Assembly (NCBI GenBank): GCA_044349205.1
Contig: JBIKRJ010000052.1
Coordinates: 1 to 12,720, forward strand
Reading direction: 5' to 3'
Length of the DNA stretch: 12,720 bases
Origin: UBA9547 sp044349205
GTDB taxonomy: Bacteria > Bacteroidota > Bacteroidia > Cytophagales > UBA9547
Numbering within the stretch: the stretch's first letter is position 1; each line of letters begins with the position of its first letter. This document shows positions 7,614 through 12,720 of the stretch, one piece after another. Made by a program: the position numbers and the translations under genes. The notes beneath the pieces are model-generated. The model had not been told where the DNA came from, searched no databases, and was given only the letters and a program-made list of their open reading frames with translations.

Positions 7614-8477
7614 TTAAAGTCTGTTGTTTTCATGCACATGGAAAGCCATGAACGGAATGTCGGTGTGGTAGGCCATTTTTTCGGTCAAGCTGCCGTTGAA
7701 TAGTCTTTTTAGAAATCCCTTGTTGGTCGAGGTCATGGCCACGAGGTCTATCTCTTTGGCATGCATCAAGTTGTTCAAGGCCTTCAAGGTCGATTCGTTG
7801 CGTATTATATTGCTGAATAGGATAGGTTTGTTGGGGCTGCGCTCTTCGCATATTTGTTGAAACCAATCCATTAGCTCTGCATCTTCATTTGCGTGGTGGC
7901 TTATGTGCACTACTTCTAAACTTGCGCCGAAAAGTGTTGCAATGGGTATAAGTTTGAACAAGGCCTCCAAATCGTCAAATTGGAAATCGGTGGCAAACAG
8001 AATCTTCTTGTATGGTTTGAAACTTGCATTTTTGGGCACCACCAACACAGGGCAAGACACGCTATCGAGCACAATGGCCGTGTTGGAGCCAATCAAATAC
8101 TCGTCCAAGCCACTGGCACCCTTGGTGCCCATCACTATTAGGTCTATATGGTGTTGATTGCAAACCGAAGTAATTACATCGCTCAAAAAACCTTGTTCGT
8201 TGGTGTATTCTATGTGCAGGTCGGGGTGCAGTACTACCGCTTTTTTTTGCGTTTCCAGCAATCGTTCCTTGGCGGCTTTCAAAGCCTCCTGATTGCTGTT
8301 TTCATCTAAGTAAATATTTTCGCCATTCACGCCCCTTAGAATAGGGAAATGGTAGGCATGCAAAAACAATACATTAGCTTTTGATTTGGAGGCCAAAGCC
8401 AAACCGTGTGCTACGGCATTTTCGGCTGCCGAAGAGAAATCGGTGGGAATTAAAATGTTTTTGAAGGAATTGTCCAT
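7614..8477 (-). CDS. Tandem universal stress protein (UspA family)
   Basis: This cytoplasmic protein of 287 residues is made of two Usp domains. Domain 1 (about 5-147) begins KNILIPTDFS and has the complete ATP-binding signature GTKG (117-120), nine residues, then GS (130-131), followed by CPVLVVP. Domain 2 (about 156-283) begins KKILFATDFQFDDL, but the matching loop reads MTSTNKGFLKRLFNGS, lacking the first glycines. So the second domain probably does not bind ATP the same way. Tandem Usps of this size are common in Bacteroidota. The exact role is unknown; Usp proteins are generally induced by starvation, hypoxia or other stress. The gene precedes ppsA by 15 bp, forming a likely usp-ppsA operon. 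A TAAGTTTG promoter-like element lies upstream at 8533-8540. Confidence 0.92.
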   Translation of the reverse strand: MDNSFKNILIPTDFSSAAENAVAHGLALASKSKANVLFLHAYHFPILRGVNGENIYLDENSNQEALKAAKERLLETQKKAVVLHPDLHIEYTNEQGFLSDVITSVCNQHHIDLIVMGTKGASGLDEYLIGSNTAIVLDSVSCPVLVVPKNASFKPYKKILFATDFQFDDLEALFKLIPIATLFGASLEVVHISHHANEDAELMDWFQQICEERSPNKPILFSNIIRNESTLKALNNLMHAKEIDLVAMTSTNKGFLKRLFNGSLTEKMAYHTDIPFMAFHVHENNRL

Positions 8478-8733
8478 GGGTTTCGTTGTTTAATAAAACA
8501 AAATTCATTTTTCCACCCATCGACGGTAAGACCAAACTTAGCAGGGCATTAGAAATGCATCAGTAACACACACTACTTGTCGATTACTACACAATTAAAT
8601 CATTTCGACACAGAAAAACAAGACTAGGTTACTACTGAAAAAGCAGGAAACCCCACTCAAGAAGAGTATTCTAAAGGCAGGAAAGATTTTGTAAAAAAAT
8701 GTGTAAAAGAAAATTGCCCTCCAAACAGACAAC
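8478..8733. other. Non-coding gap between parA and usp
   Basis: No gene was found in these 256 bases on either strand; all ATG-started frames close within a few codons. In particular no parB is readable downstream of parA. The gap holds a candidate usp promoter core at 8533-8540. It also has two copies of GCAGGAAA (8643-8650 and 8677-8684), which I regard as chance, and a weak hairpin ACTC-AAGAA-GAGT near 8655-8670 that is too short to call a terminator. Confidence 0.6.
8533..8540 (-). promoter_or_regulatory. Possible -7 promoter element for usp-ppsA
   Basis: The minus strand reads TAAGTTTG here, matching TAnnTTTG. It lies about 55 bp upstream of the usp ATG, giving a leader of about 50 nt. 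No -33 TTTG is visible at the expected distance, so this is a weak call. Confidence 0.32.
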
Positions 8734-9498
8734 CTATTTATTCCGCTCCACAATCTCGCGGGCAAGGTTCAGGTAGCTGATGGCTCCCTTACTGTCCGAA
8801 TCGTGGGCAATGACAGGCACGCCAAAACTTGGCGATTCGCTCAGTTTTACATTCCTCGGAATAATGGTTTCGAACACCATGTTGGGGAAGTGCGTGCGTA
8901 CTTCGTCCACTACTTGGTTGGAAAGTCGTATGCGCATGTCATACATCGTAAGCAAGATGCCTTCTATTTGCAACTCTTTGTTTAGCCTTTGTTGAATGAT
9001 TTTAATGGTGTTCAGTAATTTGCCTAAACCTTCCAAGGCAAAGTATTCGCACTGCACGGGTATAATAATGGAATTGGAGGCCGTAAGAGAGTTGACCGTT
9101 ATCAAACCCAAGGAAGGAGAACAGTCTATCAGAATGTAATCGTATTGGTCAGCAATGCCAGCTAAGGCATTTTTCATCCGTTCTTCTCTGTTGGCAATGT
9201 TGATCATTTCCACTTCGGCACCTACCAAATCCATGTGGGAGGGTAGCAGATGTAGGTAATCGACAGACGTATGCACGATGGTTTCTTGGGCTGTGGCCTC
9301 GTTCATCATACACTCGTAAATGCTTTTGGTAACGGTTCGAGGGTCGTAACCAAGGCCTGAAGTAGAGTTGGCCTGTGGGTCGGCATCTACCAAAAGAGTC
9401 TTCAGTTCGAGTGCAGCGAAACTTGCCGCCAAATTGATTGCAGTTGTGGTTTTTCCAACGCCGCCTTTTTGGTTGGCTATCGAGATTATTTTGCCCAT
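8734..9498 (-). CDS. parA: ParA/Soj family chromosome-partitioning ATPase
   Basis: This 254-residue protein is a Soj-type ParA, a deviant Walker ATPase that forms DNA-bound gradients moving ParB-parS complexes during chromosome or plasmid segregation. It has the deviant Walker A motif KGGVGKTTT at 11-19 with the signature first lysine, Walker A' LLVDADPQANST near 35-46, and Walker B YILIDCSPSLG at 121-131. The short N-terminus without a helix-turn-helix places it with chromosomal Soj (type Ib-like) rather than P1-type ParA. The full length is present and the ATG at 9498 is the natural start. A TACTTTTG promoter core lies 22 bp upstream. Oddly, no parB follows; the next gene downstream is usp after 256 bp. 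It may act with a ParB encoded elsewhere, or position some other cargo. Confidence 0.93.
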   Translation of the reverse strand: MGKIISIANQKGGVGKTTTAINLAASFAALELKTLLVDADPQANSTSGLGYDPRTVTKSIYECMMNEATAQETIVHTSVDYLHLLPSHMDLVGAEVEMINIANREERMKNALAGIADQYDYILIDCSPSLGLITVNSLTASNSIIIPVQCEYFALEGLGKLLNTIKIIQQRLNKELQIEGILLTMYDMRIRLSNQVVDEVRTHFPNMVFETIIPRNVKLSESPSFGVPVIAHDSDSKGAISYLNLAREIVERNK

Positions 9499-9520
9499 GA
9501 ATACAAATAAAATGAAGTAT

Positions 9521-9528
9521 CAAAAGTA
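9521..9528 (-). promoter_or_regulatory. Bacteroidota -7 promoter element for parA
   Basis: The minus strand reads TACTTTTG, a full match to TAnnTTTG, 22 bp upstream of the parA ATG. A TTTG at 9545-9548 (minus strand) lies 16 bp further upstream and may serve as the -33 element, slightly closer than usual. The predicted leader is about 15-18 nt. Confidence 0.5.
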
Positions 9529-9576
9529 AACAGATTGGACGAATCAAAAATGTAAATTGCATTTTGTTTCTTTGCT

Positions 9577-11259
9577 TTGTCAGTCAACTACTATTACTTG
9601 AAGCTATTTTCAATAAAAATCTACTGTCTTGCAATTGTTTGCCAGCTATTTTCCTGCTCCGAACAAAAGAAAGGGACACACAAAATATTGCGTTACAACC
9701 AAGGCGACGAGGGGCTAACCTCGCTCGACCCAGCCTTCTCGCGTTCCAAGCCCAACATTAGGGCTGTTACCCAGTTGTACAATGGTTTGGTAGAGCTCGA
9801 CAACCGTCTTCAGGTAAAGCCCTGCATCGCACAAAACTGGCTCATTTCGCCCGACGGCCTCACGTATACTTTCTTCCTTCACGACAGTGTCTATTTTCAC
9901 GATCACGAAGTGTTTGCAAACGGTATGGGACGCAAAGTAACTGCCCAGGATTTTGTGTATAGCTTCCGCCGAATTTTCGACTCCAGCACGGCAAGTCCTG
10001 GCGCATGGATTTTCAACGACAAAGTGCTTCGCGATGCAAAAGGCCGTATTTCAGATACATGTTTCAAGGCTATCGGCACAAATCAGTTGCGCATTCACCT
10101 TAGCAAGCCTTTTCCTGCATTTTTGGAAATACTGGCCATGCCCTATGCTTTTGTGGTGCCCAAGGAAGCTATTGATAAATATGGCAAAGATTTCCGCGTA
10201 CACCCTGTGGGAACGGGCGCTTTCCGTTTCAAACAATGGGATGAAGGCTCTACACTCATCTTTCTCAAAAACCCCAATTATTGGCGCAAAGACGAAGCGG
10301 GCAACCGACTGCCTTATTTGGATGCCATACAAGTGTCCTTTATCAACGACAAAACCTTGGCCTTTCTTACCTTTAGTCAGGGTAAGCTCGATTTTTTAGT
10401 AGGAATTGAAGACAATTCACCGGAATTGTTTTTGGAGCAAGATGGCACACTGAAGGAAGAATTTAAGTCAAAGTTCAAACTCGAAAAAAGTCCTTATTTA
10501 TACACCGAGTATTTGGGTTTTCAGCTAGACCCAAGTTTTTACAAGGGAAAGAAGCATCCTTTTTTCAATAAAAAAGTGCGGCAAGCCCTAAGCTATGCCA
10601 TCAACCGCGAAGAACTGATTGCCTACCTGCGTTTCAACTTGGGTGAAAAAGGGGTAAACGGCATGGTGCCCACGGCAGTGCCCTATTTTGCACAGCATCC
10701 CGTGAAAGGATATTCCTACGACCCTCAAAAAGCCAAGAAATTGTTGAAGGAGGCGGGCTACGTACACCCCAACGATTTTCCACCCGTGAAGCTTTACACC
10801 AGCGCACCCTACAAATACATTGCTGAATATTTGCAAAAACAATGGGACGATTTGGGAATCAAGATTCAGTTGGAAGTCAATCAGGCTTCCACCCATCGTG
10901 AAATGATAGACAAGGGAATAGCTCATTTTTTCAGATCCTCTTGGCTGGGCGATTATCCCGACGCTGAAAACTATCTTTCCTTGTTTTACAGCAAAAACTT
11001 TACGCCTTCGGGCGCCAACAAATGCCACTACAGCCATCCTAATTTCGATGCCTTGTATGAAAAAGCCATCAAGGAAATAGATCCCGAAAAGCGCAATGCC
11101 ATGTACCGGGAACTAGACCAGATGGTGATGGACGACTGCCCTGTGATTGTGCTTTTCTACGACCAAATCATCCGTCTCACGCAGCCTTATGTGAAAGGCT
11201 TGGAAGTGAATGCCATGAATACCATCAATTTGGAAAGGGTGGATATTGAGAAAAAATAA
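9577..11259 (+). CDS. ABC transporter substrate-binding lipoprotein, oligopeptide type (SBP_bac_5)
   Basis: This is the periplasmic binding component of a peptide- or nickel-class ABC importer, up to 560 residues. The family core begins KILRYNQGDEGLTSLDPAFS, followed by LYNGLVELD, the LSPDGLTYTF-like segment LISPDGLTYTFFLHD, VTAQDFVYSFRRIFD, VGTGAFRF, KVRQALSYAINREELI and a C-terminal PEKRNAMYRELDQMVMDDCPVIVLFY. The N-terminus is a lipoprotein signal peptide with lipobox LFSC (Cys27). No ATG is available in frame; I list TTG at 9577. TTG at 9598 gives a more typical signal starting MKLFSIK and may be the true start. No permease or ATPase genes adjoin, so it is an orphan binding protein here. 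The gene is divergent from parA and ends 33 bp before the HMA-AraC regulator. Which ligand it binds (peptide, metal chelate or other) cannot be told. Confidence 0.9.
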   Translation: MSVNYYYLKLFSIKIYCLAIVCQLFSCSEQKKGTHKILRYNQGDEGLTSLDPAFSRSKPNIRAVTQLYNGLVELDNRLQVKPCIAQNWLISPDGLTYTFFLHDSVYFHDHEVFANGMGRKVTAQDFVYSFRRIFDSSTASPGAWIFNDKVLRDAKGRISDTCFKAIGTNQLRIHLSKPFPAFLEILAMPYAFVVPKEAIDKYGKDFRVHPVGTGAFRFKQWDEGSTLIFLKNPNYWRKDEAGNRLPYLDAIQVSFINDKTLAFLTFSQGKLDFLVGIEDNSPELFLEQDGTLKEEFKSKFKLEKSPYLYTEYLGFQLDPSFYKGKKHPFFNKKVRQALSYAINREELIAYLRFNLGEKGVNGMVPTAVPYFAQHPVKGYSYDPQKAKKLLKEAGYVHPNDFPPVKLYTSAPYKYIAEYLQKQWDDLGIKIQLEVNQASTHREMIDKGIAHFFRSSWLGDYPDAENYLSLFYSKNFTPSGANKCHYSHPNFDALYEKAIKEIDPEKRNAMYRELDQMVMDDCPVIVLFYDQIIRLTQPYVKGLEVNAMNTINLERVDIEKK

Positions 11260-11268
11260 CTTTTTCAC

Positions 11269-11286
11269 ATGCTTTACTGTTAGCAT
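11269..11286. repeat. Short inverted repeat before the HMA-AraC regulator
   Basis: ATGCT (11269-11273) and AGCAT (11282-11286) are perfect inverted arms around an 8-base spacer, 6 bp upstream of the regulator's ATG at 11293. It could be an autoregulatory operator, but 5-bp arms are easily found by chance. Confidence 0.2.
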
Positions 11287-11292
11287 TTCGCG

Positions 11293-11868
11293 ATGTCTCA
11301 CCAAACCACCCTTTATATCAAAAACATGGTCTGTCCCCGATGCAAGAGCGCGGTGCAAGGCATCATGGAGGCAAACCATTTGAAAGTGGTCGATATCCAA
11401 TTGGGCGAGGTTGAAGTGTTGGCAGATGAGAAAATAGATTTGACTCAACTGGATGCTAATTTGCGCACACAGGGATTTGAATTAATCCACAATCGTGAAA
11501 TGCAATTGGTGGAGCAAATAAAGGCTCATTTGTTGGAATATCTGAAAAATATCGAATTCATCCACGTCAAGCTTTCCGATTATCTTGCAAGTAAAACAGA
11601 TCTCAATTATTCCTACCTCAGCAAAGTATTCTCTAAAAACGAACACGACACTATCGAAAAATATTTCATCTTGCTGAAAATAGAAAAGGCAAAAGAGCTA
11701 TTGAGTTACAAGGAATTGTCGCTCGGCGAAATTGCGTATCAATTAGGCTACAGCAGTCCACAAGCCCTTTCCAGCCAATTCAAAACGGTGACTGGCCAAA
11801 CAGTTTCTCAATTCAAGGAAACCGAAAGCAAAAACAGGTTGAGCCTGGACAATTTGCACAGTGCATAA
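11293..11868 (+). CDS. AraC-family regulator with N-terminal HMA-like domain
   Basis: This 191-residue protein joins two domains. Residues 1-66 form a ferredoxin-like heavy-metal-associated fold: TLYIKNMVCPRCKSAV with Cys14 and Cys17, then VVDIQLGEVEV and a closing GFELI. The CxxC position is that of the HMA metal-binding loop, here with Pro-Arg between the cysteines. Residues about 88-178 form an AraC-type double helix-turn-helix: KLSDYLASKTDLNYSYLSKVF, then IEKYFILLKIEKAKELLSYKELSLGEIAYQLGYSS (two blocks read continuously) and the family end FKTVTGQTVSQFK. It therefore looks like a transcription regulator that may sense thiophilic metal such as copper, mercury or zinc directly; the metal is not determinable. 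The following two genes, a Cys-rich membrane protein and a secreted HMA protein, are the likely targets. It starts 33 bp after the binding-protein gene, so read-through is possible. Confidence 0.86.
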   Translation: MSHQTTLYIKNMVCPRCKSAVQGIMEANHLKVVDIQLGEVEVLADEKIDLTQLDANLRTQGFELIHNREMQLVEQIKAHLLEYLKNIEFIHVKLSDYLASKTDLNYSYLSKVFSKNEHDTIEKYFILLKIEKAKELLSYKELSLGEIAYQLGYSSPQALSSQFKTVTGQTVSQFKETESKNRLSLDNLHSA

Positions 11869-11891
11869 TCTTGTACATCTAAGCCAAGATT
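11867..11891. repeat. 7-bp perfect inverted repeat after the regulator gene
   Basis: AATCTTG (11867-11873) and CAAGATT (11885-11891) pair perfectly around an 11-base spacer. The left arm overlaps the regulator's TAA stop. The right arm ends 28 bp before the promoter core of the next gene. No T-run follows on the plus strand, so it is a poor intrinsic terminator; an operator for the HMA-AraC protein or an RNA hairpin are alternatives. Confidence 0.35.
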
Positions 11892-11919
11892 CTATACTGA
11901 AGAAGGCAATTCAGCCAAC

Positions 11920-11927
11920 TATCTTTG
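11920..11927 (+). promoter_or_regulatory. Bacteroidota -7 promoter element for the DUF4396 gene
   Basis: TATCTTTG matches TAnnTTTG exactly and sits only 4 bp before the ATG at 11932. Transcription would then begin at or beside that ATG, so either the message is leaderless or the real start is the second in-frame ATG at 11947. No -33 TTTG is seen at the usual distance, as might be expected of an activator-dependent promoter. Confidence 0.5.
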
Positions 11928-11931
11928 CATC

Positions 11932-12492
11932 ATGAAAACGCAAGCAATGAATTCTGAAACTACCCAAAGCTGCTGTTCGCCTAAAGTGGAAGCCCCTGTG
12001 GCCTCTTGTTGTAGAAGCACTGCCACACTAGAACAGCCGAAAACCCAACAACTTTTTTGGCAAGATGGACATCTATGGAAAAGAGCCGCTAAAAATACCT
12101 TGAATTGTTTGGTAGGATGTTCGATAGGCGACTTTGGTACCTTGATTGCTTTTCAGCATTTTGCCCCACTCACGCCTATGTTTACCGTCATGAGTATTGC
12201 CATTTTGGCCGGATTGGCTACCTCTATCTTGTTAGAAACTACGCTATTGCGCATCAGAGAGCATTTTTCTTGGGCAATGGCTTTCAAGACCGCCTTTTCC
12301 ATGAGCTTTCTTTCCATGGTGGCGATGGAATTGGCCGAAAATGCAACCGATTTTATGCTCACAGGCGGAAATATCCCAATCAACCAGCCTTTTTATTGGG
12401 CTGCCTTGGGCATTGCACTATTGGCTGGTTTTGTGGTTCCTTTACCGTACAATTACTACCAATTGAAAAAACACGGAAAGGCTTGTCACTGA
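11932..12492 (+). CDS. DUF4396 membrane protein with N-terminal cysteine pairs
   Basis: This is a 186-residue integral membrane protein. From about residue 50 it resembles the DUF4396 family: WKRAAKNTLNCLVGCSIGDFGTL, then hydrophobic segments near 58-78, 84-104, 118-140 and 154-174, giving about four membrane passes. Cys59 and Cys63 lie in the first segment and SMVAMELAENATDF in the third carries polar and acidic residues within the membrane, typical of the family. The N-terminal 45 residues are hydrophilic and carry two vicinal cysteine pairs, Cys14-Cys15 and Cys26-Cys27; the tail HGKACH has another Cys between two His. These are plausible soft-metal ligands. The family's function is unknown to me; its position between a metal-sensor-like regulator and a secreted HMA protein suggests metal handling (inference). 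The start is 11932 or 11947, because the promoter core ends just before the first ATG. Confidence 0.8.
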   Translation: MKTQAMNSETTQSCCSPKVEAPVASCCRSTATLEQPKTQQLFWQDGHLWKRAAKNTLNCLVGCSIGDFGTLIAFQHFAPLTPMFTVMSIAILAGLATSILLETTLLRIREHFSWAMAFKTAFSMSFLSMVAMELAENATDFMLTGGNIPINQPFYWAALGIALLAGFVVPLPYNYYQLKKHGKACH

Positions 12493-12502
12493 GGAAAATA
12501 AC

Positions 12503-12510
12503 TATCTTTG
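12503..12510 (+). promoter_or_regulatory. Bacteroidota -7 promoter element for the secreted HMA gene
   Basis: TATCTTTG matches TAnnTTTG and shares an 11-bp core, AACTATCTTTG, with the promoter at 11917-11927. A CTTG at 12482-12485 lies 17 bp upstream and fits a -33 element. The predicted leader is about 35 nt to the ATG at 12551. The element begins just 10 bp after the DUF4396 stop. Confidence 0.52.
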
Positions 12511-12550
12511 TCAAAACCCAATCTACCTACCTGTTACCCTTCTAGCTGCC

Positions 12551-12720
12551 ATGAAAAAGCTATTTTCTTCTTCCATTTTATTTGCGCTATTGGTACTCAT
12601 TTCTTCCGTTTCCTATGCACAAAAAGAAGCTGTAGTCATCCGTTTCAAAGTATGGGGCAATTGTGAAATGTGCCAAAAAACCATCGAATCGGCTTTGGAT
12701 GTAAAAGGTGTAAAAACCGC
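12551..12720 (+). CDS. Secreted heavy-metal-associated (HMA) domain protein, 3' truncated by window
   Basis: The frame is open from ATG 12551 to the window end (56 complete codons), so the C-terminus is not visible. Residues 1-23 form a clear signal peptide (MKKLFSSS, Leu/Ile-rich core, likely cleavage after SYA), so the product is exported. The mature start reads VVIRFKVWGNCEMCQKTIESALDVKGV. This is the first strand, metal-binding loop (Cys38 and Cys41 in CEMC) and first helix of an HMA fold as in CopZ, Atx1 or MerP. Gly-Asn-Cys-x-Met-Cys is a variant of the usual MxCxxC. It is likely a periplasmic metal-binding protein or the N-terminal domain of a larger one. It has its own promoter core at 12503-12510, and its context of HMA-AraC regulator and DUF4396 protein supports a metal role. 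Confidence 0.8.
   Translation, partial: MKKLFSSSILFALLVLISSVSYAQKEAVVIRFKVWGNCEMCQKTIESALDVKGVKT

Noticed and set aside
8643..8684. Direct repeat GCAGGAAA, two copies 34 bp apart
   Set aside because: Eight bases, two copies and no third unit; no sign of a CRISPR array or iteron set.
8478..8733. Possible parB or small RNA downstream of parA
   Set aside because: No ParB motif in any frame, and no stable hairpin followed by a T-run could be seen by eye.
1..12720. tRNA, rRNA, CRISPR, insertion-sequence, integrase or phage genes
   Set aside because: No cloverleaf-like segment, spaced repeat, transposase or integrase motif was found in any frame; gaps between genes are short and accounted for.

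Overview
The window looks like part of a Bacteroidota chromosome (GC in the low-to-mid 40s). Four signs point there: promoter cores of the TAnnTTTG type in front of several genes, an almost complete lack of Shine-Dalgarno sequences, a small PorT-like outer-membrane barrel protein, and an AraC-type regulator carrying a heavy-metal-associated-like N-terminal domain, an architecture I associate with this phylum. I cannot name the species.

Left part (1-3127): an EVE-domain protein is followed 5 bp later by ribD of riboflavin synthesis (plus strand). Convergent to them is a minus-strand pair, an OsmC-family protein and an outer-membrane beta-barrel protein; the barrel gene's 3' end overlaps ribD by 38 bp. 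Next comes the decayed 3' end of an MmeI/YeeA-like DNA methyltransferase gene on the minus strand, readable through in-frame stops and at least one frameshift.

Middle (3128-8733): on the plus strand, an F420-dependent NADP reductase-like Rossmann protein, then an alpha/beta (dienelactone) hydrolase and a phosphoribosyltransferase only 3 bp apart. Convergent on the minus strand is a two-gene unit, a tandem universal stress protein and phosphoenolpyruvate synthase. These four genes form a plausible stress/energy neighbourhood. A 256-bp non-coding gap follows.

Right part (8734-12720): a Soj/ParA ATPase on the minus strand has no parB beside it. Divergent from it is an oligopeptide-type ABC substrate-binding lipoprotein with no permease genes in view. 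The last three plus-strand genes look like a metal-response locus: an HMA-AraC regulator, a DUF4396 membrane protein with cysteine pairs at its N-terminus, and the first 56 codons of a secreted HMA-domain (CxxC) protein cut by the window edge. The last two share an identical 11-bp promoter core.

Most of the window is ordinary chromosomal housekeeping. The two parts I would look at again are the methyltransferase relic and the metal-response locus. I found no tRNA, rRNA, CRISPR array, insertion sequence or phage gene.
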